Positions 53,273 to 60,986 of a stretch of 64,000 nt of DNA are shown here, one piece after another. A model generated the notes under the pieces. It did not search any database. It was not told where the DNA came from and saw only the letters and a list, made by a program, of their open reading frames with translations. This stretch comes from an uncultured Lachnospiraceae bacterium (GTDB taxonomy: Bacteria > Bacillota > Clostridia > Lachnospirales > Lachnospiraceae). Both the position numbers and the translations under genes were made by a program. Positions within the stretch are counted from its first letter, which is position 1; each line of letters begins with the position of its first letter. The DNA is taken from NCBI GenBank assembly GCA_910586645.1, contig CAJUIS010000007.1, positions 1-64,000 of the forward strand, written 5' to 3'.

Positions 53273-55270
53273 GTGGCCGGAAAAAAAGCATACTCCCCGC
53301 GGCGGGGAATCAGAAAAAGTCTTAATTGGAGAATATTAAGAAGCACGACGCTTAATATTCTGGTGTTGGTTGTGATATGCTGCGCGATTATGGCGAAATC
53401 GATGCAGTCGCTTGCAGACAGTATTTTATTGGATACTTTGCAGCCTATGGCAAGGCAGTCGGCAAAAACTGTGGAAGCGAACATTCATATGCTTGCGGAC
53501 AGGATGATGAAGATCGCAGGAGATTTCCGCATGAATCCTGAGGATAAGGACATGACTGAGGCCAGCCGCAGAGAGGTTTTGGAGGAGGCTGCCGAGATTT
53601 ATGAACTGTATACGATTGCATTGTACGATCTTGATGGAAACCTGATTCAGGGAATTGAAGGCGCGCCGGAGAAACTGAGCGGCAGTTTTTTTTCTTATCT
53701 GAAGGAGACAGACAATCTGACGACGGATTCTGCCACGATTGTCGGGGAAAATCTTGGAATTACAATGGGAATGCCGGTAAAAACAGACAAAGAGACGGCA
53801 TTGTATGTTGTGGGCGTTTATAAATATGACGCGTTAAACGACGTGATTGAAAGCATCAGCCTGGGCAAACATGGAATTGCTTATATGGTCAACCGTGAGG
53901 GGATTGTTACGTCTCATTCGGAAGAGTCTCTTGTTTTGGAGCAAAATACGCTGGATCAGCTTAGCTATGGAAATGGGGACAATCTTGCCGGCGTGACTGC
54001 CGGAGAGACAGGAGCCACGGAGTTTTCAGCGGACGGACAGAATACGCTGGCGGCATATTCTCCGGTTCGCGGAACGCAGTGGTCGCTTGTGATCCAGATT
54101 CCAAAGTCGGATTATGACAGCCTGATTAACTCTGCGGTGATGGCTGCTGTTTTATTTACCGGGGCGGTTCTTGTCATTTCTATTTTGCTTGTCCTGCGGC
54201 TGGCGCATTCGATTTCCCGCCCGGTGAAAAGCGTAACGGGCAGGATGGTGGCGCTTTCCGACGGAGATTTGCATACCGAGGTGGAACGCGTCCGTTCTAA
54301 AGACGAACTGGAACTGCTGACGCAGACATTAGATGAAACGGTTGAGAGCGTTAATCGTTACATATCCGATATTCAGCAGGTGCTGACGCAGGTTGCGGAC
54401 GGGAATCTGTGTGTGGAGCCGCAGGTGGACTATAAAGGGGATTTTGCTTTAATCCGGGCGAGCCTGGGAACAATCCTTTCGTCCATGAACGAAACGATTG
54501 CAGGGTTCCGGTCGGCGGCAGTGCGGCTTGCGGATATGTCGGAAGAGTTAAAAGGGCAGTCCGGACAACTGCATCAGGCGTCTTTGGAACAGAATCAGTC
54601 TGCAGAAGAACTGGTTTGTGAAGTTTCCAATGTAAAAGAGCATCTTTATGGAGTTACAGAAAGCAGCAGCCAGACCCGGGCAAAGACGGAAGAAATCGTA
54701 CAGTGCGTGCAGGAGGCAAACGCCCGGATGAATTCCCTTTCCGGAGCAATGGATGACATCAGCGCAAACGCTCAGGAGATTACAAAGATTGCAAAGGCGA
54801 TTGAAGACATTGCGTTCCAGACAAACATTCTTTCCATTAACGCATCTGTGGAGGCGGCCCGTGCCGGGCTTGCAGGAAGAGGCTTTGCCGTAGTGGCGGA
54901 AGAAGTAAGGCAGCTGGCTGCAAGAAGCGCGGAGGCGGCAAAGAACGCTACGGATATGGTGGGAAGCACAAGAACTATGATTCAGACCGGCGTGGAGCTG
55001 ACGGCCGCGACAGCGGGTTCCTTTGCGGCGATTTCCGCAGTTTCCGATCAGATTGGCGAAATTACGGATCATCTGGTAGAGGCGGTACAGGGGCAGAAAG
55101 GCGCTTTGGCCATTATGGAGGAGCGGATTGAGACGATTTCTGCAATTGCGGATACCAATCTCCAGAATGCACAGGGGACAGAACAGTCCAGCGGGCTTTT
55201 GGCAAGAGAGGCGGAAGCGCTTTCGGATCAGGTAGAGAAATTTGTATTAAAGGAGGGAGCAAACAGATGA
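53273..55270 (+). CDS. Methyl-accepting chemotaxis protein with extracellular Cache sensor
   Basis: 665-residue transmembrane receptor. A membrane span (about 20-43) is followed by a dCache-type sensor outside the cell (about 45-275), a second span (about 283-306), HAMP (about 307-360) and a long cytoplasmic coiled coil whose tip IAFQTNILSINASVEAARAG...GRGFAVVAEEVRQLA binds CheA/CheW. It suggests a motile cell. The GTG start is about ten bases after GGAG. Its stop overlaps the start of a flavin-binding lipoprotein gene (ATGA), so the two are translated together. Confidence 0.92.
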   Translation: MAGKKAYSPRRGIRKSLNWRILRSTTLNILVLVVICCAIMAKSMQSLADSILLDTLQPMARQSAKTVEANIHMLADRMMKIAGDFRMNPEDKDMTEASRREVLEEAAEIYELYTIALYDLDGNLIQGIEGAPEKLSGSFFSYLKETDNLTTDSATIVGENLGITMGMPVKTDKETALYVVGVYKYDALNDVIESISLGKHGIAYMVNREGIVTSHSEESLVLEQNTLDQLSYGNGDNLAGVTAGETGATEFSADGQNTLAAYSPVRGTQWSLVIQIPKSDYDSLINSAVMAAVLFTGAVLVISILLVLRLAHSISRPVKSVTGRMVALSDGDLHTEVERVRSKDELELLTQTLDETVESVNRYISDIQQVLTQVADGNLCVEPQVDYKGDFALIRASLGTILSSMNETIAGFRSAAVRLADMSEELKGQSGQLHQASLEQNQSAEELVCEVSNVKEHLYGVTESSSQTRAKTEEIVQCVQEANARMNSLSGAMDDISANAQEITKIAKAIEDIAFQTNILSINASVEAARAGLAGRGFAVVAEEVRQLAARSAEAAKNATDMVGSTRTMIQTGVELTAATAGSFAAISAVSDQIGEITDHLVEAVQGQKGALAIMEERIETISAIADTNLQNAQGTEQSSGLLAREAEALSDQVEKFVLKEGANR

Positions 55271-55710
55271 AGCGTATTTTGAGTTTGAGTCTGGCATTTT
55301 TGCTGTCCGCGGCGCTGTTTGCCGGCTGCGGTGAGAAAACAGGGCTTATGGATGGTTATTATACGGCGACGGCGGCTGAGTTCAGCCATGGCTGGAAAGA
55401 GTATCTTACGATTATGGTCAAGGGAGGCAGCATTGTTTCCGTGGAATATAACGCCCAAAATCCGAGCGGCTTTATCAAAAGCTGGGATAACGCCTATATG
55501 CAGAATATGCTCCATTCAAATGGCACATATCCAAATGAGTATACCCGTTACTATGCCGGGCAGCTTTTGGAAAACCAGAATAAGGACGGGATTGATGCGC
55601 TGAGCGGGGCGACGTCTTCTTACGGTTCGTTCCAGAAGCTGGCGGAAGCGGTTTTAAAACAGGCGGAGCAGGGCGATTCCAGTGTTGCGGTTGTTGACAC
55701 GTCTGAGTAA
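55267..55710 (+). CDS. FMN-binding (flavinylated) lipoprotein
   Basis: 147 residues. The signal peptide ends FAGC, a lipobox, so the protein is anchored outside the cell. The FMN_bind domain (about 30-135) holds DALSGATSS, the motif where ApbE-type transferases attach FMN to Thr (Thr116 here). Flavinylated lipoproteins pass electrons outside the membrane in Gram-positives. Translation is coupled to the chemoreceptor gene, an unusual pairing. No ApbE gene is in the window. Confidence 0.82.
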   Translation: MKRILSLSLAFLLSAALFAGCGEKTGLMDGYYTATAAEFSHGWKEYLTIMVKGGSIVSVEYNAQNPSGFIKSWDNAYMQNMLHSNGTYPNEYTRYYAGQLLENQNKDGIDALSGATSSYGSFQKLAEAVLKQAEQGDSSVAVVDTSE

Positions 55711-55732
55711 AATGAGTATGATAAGAACGATG

Positions 55733-55912
55733 TTGTCCGGGGAAACAGGTGGAAGCCCTGTGCGAGCCCGTCGCCGTAAAGCGCAGAAATACTGTCCGTC
55801 TTACCGGAAGCCACATTCCGGGAAACGCCATTGGGCCTTGCCTGCCGCATGGCAGGCAGTTCTGAGAAGGCTGTCAGACAGTGCGCTAAGCCGGAATATC
55901 CGGATAACAAAA
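55733..55912 (+). promoter_or_regulatory. Cobalamin riboswitch
   Basis: Directly after the flavin lipoprotein gene comes GGGGAAACAGGTGGAAGCC, then GCGAGCCCGTCGCCGT, then after hairpins (one is CTGCC-GCAT-GGCAG) AAGCCGGAATATCCGG: the order and content of the cobalamin aptamer core (GGTGnAA, GCnnnCCCGCCnCUGU, and the 3' AGnCnGGAnACC box). A stem TTCCCAA/TTGGGAA (55913-55919, 55943-55949) before AAAGGAG could be the switching part. The two genes that follow fit B12 uptake. Confidence 0.8.
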
Positions 55913-55974
55913 TTCCCAAAAAACAGCCGCGGGCGCCGGCGATTGGGAAAATAATAATCAAAGGAGATCAAAAT

Positions 55975-56424
55975 ATGCAAAAGAGATGCAGAAAAAAAAC
56001 ATTGTCATTCATCCTTTGTATCACGCTGATTGTGGCTATAGCGATGTGTACGGCCGGCTGTAATGACAAACCCGGTGAAAAAGTCCCCGCAGGGACAGAA
56101 ACAGACGTTTCGTCAGACGTTACAACATTAGGAGAAGGCGAAAAGAAATTTGACTTTACCGTAGTCGATGCAGACGGAAATGAAACGGAGTTTGAAATCC
56201 ATACGGACAAAGAAACGGTGGGAGAAGCCCTGGCCGAGCTTGGCGTGATTGAAGGGGAAGACAGTGAATACGGCCTTTTCGTTAAAACGGTAAACGGCGT
56301 TACGGTTGATTTTGAAAAGGACGGAAAATACTGGGCGTTTTATATCAACGGAGAATATGCCGAGTCAGGCGTGGATACTGTGGCGGTTACAGAAGGAGAC
56401 AGTTACTCCTTTAAAGCCGAATAA
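55975..56424 (+). CDS. DUF4430 (transcobalamin C-terminal-like) lipoprotein
   Basis: 149 residues. The signal ends CTAGC, with the lipobox Cys at 29; an acidic Thr-rich linker and a DUF4430 domain (about 60-148) follow, with KYWAFYINGEYAESGVDTV as the clearest motif. DUF4430 is the domain that closes over cobalamin in human intrinsic factor and transcobalamin. Here it lies behind a cobalamin riboswitch and 3 bases before an ECF S component, so the likely job is capture of B12 or related corrinoids at the cell surface. AAAGGAG precedes the ATG. Confidence 0.85.
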   Translation: MQKRCRKKTLSFILCITLIVAIAMCTAGCNDKPGEKVPAGTETDVSSDVTTLGEGEKKFDFTVVDADGNETEFEIHTDKETVGEALAELGVIEGEDSEYGLFVKTVNGVTVDFEKDGKYWAFYINGEYAESGVDTVAVTEGDSYSFKAE

Positions 56425-56427
56425 ACC

Positions 56428-56940
56428 GTGAAGCTTACCACAAGGGAGATTACGGTATTTGCAATGCTTGGATCTGTCATGTACGTTTCAAAAATGCTGA
56501 TGGAAATTGCGCCGAATATTCATCTGCTTGGAGTCTTTACAATTGCATTTACAGCAGTCTACCGAAAAAAGGCGTTGTATCCGATTTATATCTATGTGAT
56601 TTTAAACGGGATATTCAGCGGGTTTTCTTCCTGGTGGATTCCATATTTATATATCTGGACAATTTTATGGGGAGCGGTTATGCTGCTTCCGCAGAATATG
56701 CCAAAGAAGCTTAAGCCCATCGTATATATGTCAGTGTGCGCGGCGCATGGTTTTTTGTTTGGAATCCTTTATGCTCCTGTCCAGGCCGTTTTATTCGGGC
56801 TGAATTTTCAGGGTATGGCGGCATGGATTGCGGCGGGGCTTCCATTTGATTTGATACATGGAGTAAGCAATTTTTTCTGTGGGATTTTGATTGTTCCGGT
56901 TATTTCGGCTCTGAATTTGGCGGAAAAAAATATTTTGTAA
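56428..56940 (+). CDS. ECF transporter substrate-binding (S) component, probably for cobalamin
   Basis: 170-residue membrane protein with about six spans, the size and look of ECF S components. The start is GTG, 3 bases after the DUF4430 gene, without its own ribosome site, so it is translated by coupling. Position behind a cobalamin riboswitch points to B12 or a corrinoid as cargo, like CbrT. The shared EcfA-EcfA'-EcfT energy module is not in this window and must be elsewhere. The substrate is inferred from context. Confidence 0.82.
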   Translation: MKLTTREITVFAMLGSVMYVSKMLMEIAPNIHLLGVFTIAFTAVYRKKALYPIYIYVILNGIFSGFSSWWIPYLYIWTILWGAVMLLPQNMPKKLKPIVYMSVCAAHGFLFGILYAPVQAVLFGLNFQGMAAWIAAGLPFDLIHGVSNFFCGILIVPVISALNLAEKNIL

Positions 56941-56965
56941 TTTTTTCATTACAAAAAGCGGATAA

Positions 56966-56994
56966 TTGATGACAGGAAAGCTAAAGAATATACA
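56966..56994 (+). promoter_or_regulatory. Promoter of the LytTR two-component operon
   Basis: TTGATG (56966-56971) and TATACA (56989-56994) with 17 bases between. Transcription would start near 57001, inside the following hairpin. Confidence 0.55.
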
Positions 56995-56997
56995 GGT

Positions 56998-57033
56998 AAA
57001 AAGTCGATATGTTTCATATATCGGCTTTTTATT
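56998..57033 (+). terminator. Hairpin with T-run: terminator of the B12 unit and leader hairpin of the next operon
   Basis: A 13-bp stem (AAAAAGTCGATAT at 56998-57010 with 57018-57030; one G-T) and a 7-base loop, followed by ATTTT. It can end the transcript from the ECF gene. For a transcript starting near 57001 it would be the 5' end hairpin, directly before the ribosome site. Confidence 0.8.
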
Positions 57034-57053
57034 TTCACCAGGAGATGCTTTTT

Positions 57054-57755
57054 ATGTTAAAAATAGCGATTTGTGACGACGATGAATGGATACGGCGGAG
57101 CCTGCGGGCCGTCATTCAAAAACAGACAGATGTGCAGGCGGATCTTTATGAATCGGGAGAGGAACTTCTTGCCAAGGAGACAGATTATGATATTCTTTTT
57201 TTGGATATTTGCCTGAAAACGCAGGATGACGCACATAGATTAAACGGAATGGAGACAGCCAGAGAGCTTCGGACGCATTCGGACGCGCTTATTATTTTTA
57301 TTACGGCGGCGCCGGATTATGTATATGAAGCGTACGATGTGGAAGCGTTTCATTATTTGCTGAAACCAATCGATGAAAAAAAGCTGGAAGAAGTGATTTC
57401 ACGGGCTGCGGCAAAAGTGGAAGGAAAGAAAAACGTACCGTCTCTTTTGATTAAGACAAATGGGAAATTTCTCCGTATCCCGTTAGAAGACATTTATTAT
57501 GCGGAAAACGACGGAAGAAAGGTTGCGCTGCATACGAGAAAGGGTGAATTTTCTTATTATGAAAAGATGGAGATCTTAGAGAAGAAATTGGCGAAGGGAT
57601 TTTTCCGTTGCCATCGCGGATATCTTGTAAATCTGCAGGAAATTGCCGGATATGACAGAACGAGCATTACGTTAAAATGTGGGGATACGGTGTTTTTGTC
57701 AAAACAAAAATACGGCGGTTTTGTTGCGGCGTATATGGATTATCTTACGAAATAG
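57054..57755 (+). CDS. LytTR-family response regulator
   Basis: 233 residues. The receiver domain (1-120) has the acidic pocket CDDDEW, phospho-acceptor Asp in LFLDICL and the Lys in LLKPID; the LytTR DNA-binding domain (about 130-233) has LEDIYYAENDGRKV and FFRCHRGYLVNLQ. It belongs with AgrA/VirR-type regulators controlling peptides, surface proteins or bacteriocins. The ATG at 57054 is 9 bases after AGGAG. The partner kinase follows after 11 bases. Confidence 0.92.
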   Translation: MLKIAICDDDEWIRRSLRAVIQKQTDVQADLYESGEELLAKETDYDILFLDICLKTQDDAHRLNGMETARELRTHSDALIIFITAAPDYVYEAYDVEAFHYLLKPIDEKKLEEVISRAAAKVEGKKNVPSLLIKTNGKFLRIPLEDIYYAENDGRKVALHTRKGEFSYYEKMEILEKKLAKGFFRCHRGYLVNLQEIAGYDRTSITLKCGDTVFLSKQKYGGFVAAYMDYLTK

Positions 57756-57766
57756 CGGGACAGGAC

Positions 57767-59248
57767 ATGAAAGAACAAATTTATTTTTGTATGGATATTG
57801 CAGAATATATGATGTTTGGGGCAATGCTTTCCTGGTTCCTGAAAGATATGCCGGCCGCGCGTTTTTGGAGGGACAGAAAGATTTTGTCTGTTCTTATGTG
57901 TCTGCAGTATGCGGCGGTGCGTATGGCGTTTTCTTACAGCGGCCTGCTTAAGCGGTTTCTTTACGGAGACGAAATGTTTATTGTAAACAGCAGGCAGAGC
58001 ATCGTTCCGGTTCTGGCCAGCATGACAGTTACGCTGCTGGCCGGATTTCTGTTTTATGCCCGAAACAGAATGCGGCTGTTATCTTTGGTAACGGCGTTTT
58101 ATGCGCTCTACGAACTGATCCGTTTTGCCCTGTATCCTCTGGCAGTCAAAAGCATTACGCAGGTGACGGGATATTATAACCGTTTGTTCTGGGAAGAGGA
58201 CGCGATCGGCGCTGAACGGTATATGCAGTTGGTGGGGCGGGCGGAAATTATCTGGAACCTGAGTGTTTTTCTGATGGTTTTTTTTGCGCTTTTCTTTTGC
58301 ATCCGAAAGTACCGGCAGTATTTTGGCGCAGGAAATCTTCATAAAGTATACGGCGAGGCTCTTTTATTTGTGCCGGCTCTTCTGGGATTTGTGTTTACCG
58401 TGATGCTGAGGAGCATTCTGTTTTACTATGATAAAGAAGTGTACAGTCTGATTGAACGTTATGTGGAATTAAATCTGATGATTCCAATCCTGGCGGTTCT
58501 TTGCATTGCTTCGATCCTTTTGAGTGTAAAAATGCTTGGAGAAATGGAAAAGGAGCATGAAAAAAGACGGGAAGCGGAATTGTATCAAAGCCGGGCGGCG
58601 GAGCTTGAGGCGCATGTGCGGGATATGGAAAGCGTCAATATACAAATCCGGGGGATGAAGCATGATATGAAGCATTATATAGCGGATGTCAACGCGCTGC
58701 TCGCACAGGCTTTTTCGGGGGATGCGGCCGCAGAAGAAGAAGCGCGCCGTTATGTGGCGTCCATGCAGACTTCGCTGGAAAACCTGGATTTAAAGTACCA
58801 GACGAAGAATCCGGTGACGGATGTTATTCTTGGACGTTATTTCAGGCTGGCGGCACAGCGGAAAATCGAGTTTTTCACAGATTTTATTTACCCGTACCAT
58901 CTTGGAATTGATGTATTTGACATCAGCGTCATTTTAAACAATGGGCTTGATAATGCGTTTGAAGCCTGTGAAACAGAGGAGGGACGCCCGTATGTTTCGC
59001 TGTCTGTAAAGCAAAAAGGAAATATGTTTCTTCTGACGATTGAGAATGCGTTTTCCGGAACGCTCACCTTTAACGACGGATTTCCCGTTTCTCAAAAACA
59101 GGGTCTTGGGCATGGGCTTGGACTGAAAAATATCAGAGGATGTGCGGAGAAGTATTTTGGAAGAGTAAAAGCCTGCCAAAAAGGAAATTCCTTTTGCCTT
59201 ACGGTCATGCTTCAGGGAAGGCCCGATTTGATGACAGAAAACAGATGA
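57767..59248 (+). CDS. Membrane sensor histidine kinase (GHKL, AgrC-like)
   Basis: 493 residues. About six hydrophobic spans (residues 1-250) form the sensor, followed by a coiled segment and a kinase domain. The phospho-acceptor is His299 in GMKHDMKHY; LNNGLDNAFEA is the N box and GHGLGLKNI the G box. This build is shared with AgrC-type peptide sensors, but no AgrB or AgrD is encoded next to it. It is translated just after its LytTR regulator. The ligand is unknown. Confidence 0.9.
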   Translation: MKEQIYFCMDIAEYMMFGAMLSWFLKDMPAARFWRDRKILSVLMCLQYAAVRMAFSYSGLLKRFLYGDEMFIVNSRQSIVPVLASMTVTLLAGFLFYARNRMRLLSLVTAFYALYELIRFALYPLAVKSITQVTGYYNRLFWEEDAIGAERYMQLVGRAEIIWNLSVFLMVFFALFFCIRKYRQYFGAGNLHKVYGEALLFVPALLGFVFTVMLRSILFYYDKEVYSLIERYVELNLMIPILAVLCIASILLSVKMLGEMEKEHEKRREAELYQSRAAELEAHVRDMESVNIQIRGMKHDMKHYIADVNALLAQAFSGDAAAEEEARRYVASMQTSLENLDLKYQTKNPVTDVILGRYFRLAAQRKIEFFTDFIYPYHLGIDVFDISVILNNGLDNAFEACETEEGRPYVSLSVKQKGNMFLLTIENAFSGTLTFNDGFPVSQKQGLGHGLGLKNIRGCAEKYFGRVKACQKGNSFCLTVMLQGRPDLMTENR

Positions 59249-59333
59249 TTGGTTACAAAACGGTGGATTTTTTCAGTTGTGTGACGATATTTATATCAGG
59301 AAACAGATTATGCACATTCAAAGGAGGGATCGT

Positions 59334-60020
59334 ATGCGTATTACGAATCAGATCATGCAGCAAACTGCAAAAAGAACCGGAATTCCACTGCAGCAGAATT
59401 CATTGCTTGACATATTAAATAAGAGTTCTTCGTCAAACAGCCTTCTGCCTTCTGTGGGAAAAAGCAGCGGCTTGGGCAGCACAAATGCTTTTTTGGAAAA
59501 ACTGAATGATAAGAGCAGCAAACAGTTGAAAGACGCAGCTCAGAGTTTAAGCGATTATGCGTCAAATCTTGCCGAAGATAAGGAAGGTTCGCTGTTCGCA
59601 AAAGCGGAGGCGTCCAAAGATACGTCTGAACTGGTAGCGCAGATTAAGGGAATGGCGGAAGCCTATAATAAAACGTTAAAATACCTAAACGGCTCTGATT
59701 CCGCGCTGAATAAGTTTTATCAGCAGGAGCTGAATTCCTATCTGACGGATCATGCGGATGCGCTGAAAAAAGTAGGCGTTACAAAGAAAAACGGAGGCGG
59801 AATCAGCATTGATGAAGAGGTTTTAAAAGCGGCGGATATTGAAAGCCTGAAAGCGGCGTTTGGAGGGGCTTCCGGATTCTCAGAAAAAGTCAGTTATGTC
59901 AGCGGAAGGGTTGCGGAAAACGCCAGGGTTTCGTCAGCAGGCGTGTTAGGCGGCTACGATAGCGGCGGAAAGGACTTCTGGAATTATTTTACAAGCAATA
60001 TGTATGATTTCTGGGGCTAG
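59334..60020 (+). CDS. FliD-like (flagellar cap C-terminal-like) protein
   Basis: 228 residues, mostly helical, with no signal peptide. The stretch from DTSELVAQIKGMAEAYNKTLKYL through KKVGVTKKNGG(G)ISIDEE to KAAFGG resembles the C-terminal half of flagellar hook-associated protein 2 (FliD). The N-terminal D0 and middle domains of a true FliD are missing. It may be a cap-like secreted protein or a relic with a new role. The ATG at 59334 follows AAAGGAGGG. It lies 85 bases after the kinase gene and is followed by a partner gene of unknown function. Confidence 0.55.
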   Translation: MRITNQIMQQTAKRTGIPLQQNSLLDILNKSSSSNSLLPSVGKSSGLGSTNAFLEKLNDKSSKQLKDAAQSLSDYASNLAEDKEGSLFAKAEASKDTSELVAQIKGMAEAYNKTLKYLNGSDSALNKFYQQELNSYLTDHADALKKVGVTKKNGGGISIDEEVLKAADIESLKAAFGGASGFSEKVSYVSGRVAENARVSSAGVLGGYDSGGKDFWNYFTSNMYDFWG

Positions 60021-60029
60021 ATAACGCTT

Positions 60030-60443
60030 ATGGTAGGAAATGTAAACGGGATCGTGGAATCTATGTATGCGGCGGAAAACGCCCGGTCGCAGCAGGGGGC
60101 TGCCAGCGGAAAAAACGGGAATTTTTCCAATTATCTGGATGCGGCGCTTTTAAATTACCGGACGGGGCTTTTTACGGAGGGCCTTGGCGGAAGTCTTTCC
60201 CATTCTTTCTATGCAAACGCCCTGTATGGTTCAACATGGCAGAATACTGTTTTAAAGGCGCTGAAAGAAGAATTGGAAAAGAAAGATGAATCCCGGGAAA
60301 CAGAAGAAGCGGAAGGGGATAAAAAAAGCGGAACGGCCGCTTACTCAAAAAAGAAACCGGATTGGGCTAAAATCCGGGTCATACAGAGGTATCAGTCTCC
60401 GCTGCATGAGGCCAAACCGGAAAAGAATGGGATTTTCCTGTGA
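60030..60443 (+). CDS. Unknown protein paired with the FliD-like gene
   Basis: 137 residues, nine bases after the FliD-like gene. The N-terminal 75 residues look helical with many Ala, Asn and aromatic residues (NYLDAALLNYRTGLF, SFYANALYG), followed by a charged Lys/Glu tail. No signal peptide or known domain is seen. Close spacing suggests co-translation and a shared job. A terminator follows 74 bases later. Confidence 0.6.
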   Translation: MVGNVNGIVESMYAAENARSQQGAASGKNGNFSNYLDAALLNYRTGLFTEGLGGSLSHSFYANALYGSTWQNTVLKALKEELEKKDESRETEEAEGDKKSGTAAYSKKKPDWAKIRVIQRYQSPLHEAKPEKNGIFL

Positions 60444-60516
60444 TGAACGCTGTTGGGAATCCGAAAACAAAAGAATTTAGATAAAAACATAAGAAAATAA
60501 GTGGAGACGATCGTAT

Positions 60517-60558
60517 TGCGCAGAAAGCTGTCCTTGAAAAAGGGCGGCTTTTTTGCGC
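60517..60558 (+). terminator. Terminator after the FliD-like pair
   Basis: AGCTGTCC (60526-60533) and GGGCGGCT (60542-60549) pair with two G-T wobbles, followed by TTTTT; outer bases GCGCA/TGCGC may extend the stem. Confidence 0.75.
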
Positions 60559-60652
60559 GATATGGCAGGAAGCCCGAAAAGCCTGATTCCGATAACTGAT
60601 AACCGCTTGTTTTGCTGCGCAGACAGTGTCTTTCAGAAACAAAAATTGCCGA

Positions 60653-60684
60653 TAAAAAAACATGGGCTTTAAAAAAGTCCATGT
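60653..60684 (-). terminator. Terminator of the tRNA-Pro gene
   Basis: Ten-base stem (60660-60669 with 60675-60684; one G-T) and, on the minus strand, seven T after it. It begins 13 bases past the tRNA end. Confidence 0.88.
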
Positions 60685-60696
60685 CTTTACAAAAAG

Positions 60697-60770
<74 letters not shown>

Positions 60771-60929
60771 AATGATGAGAACCATCAAACGCCATTTCTC
60801 AAATGCGCTTAATTATAATATCATATACTTACGGATTTGTCCAGTACTTAATTTTTTTTTCTGCAGGCTTTGTAGATATTTACCCTAGTAAGTTACGAAA
60901 TCAATGTCTCCAAACGGTAAAATTAAAAA

Positions 60930-60976
60930 ATAGAAATAAAAAAGGAAGTTTGGGGGCGTCCCCGGAACTTCCTTTT
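60930..60976 (-). terminator. Terminator of the hybrid kinase gene
   Basis: AAAAGGAAGTT (60940-60950) pairs with AACTTCCTTTT (60966-60976), with an inner GGGG/CCCC helix. The minus-strand tail is T-rich (TTTATTTC). It starts 11 bases past the stop. Confidence 0.85.
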
Positions 60977-60986
60977 AGGCAGGATA

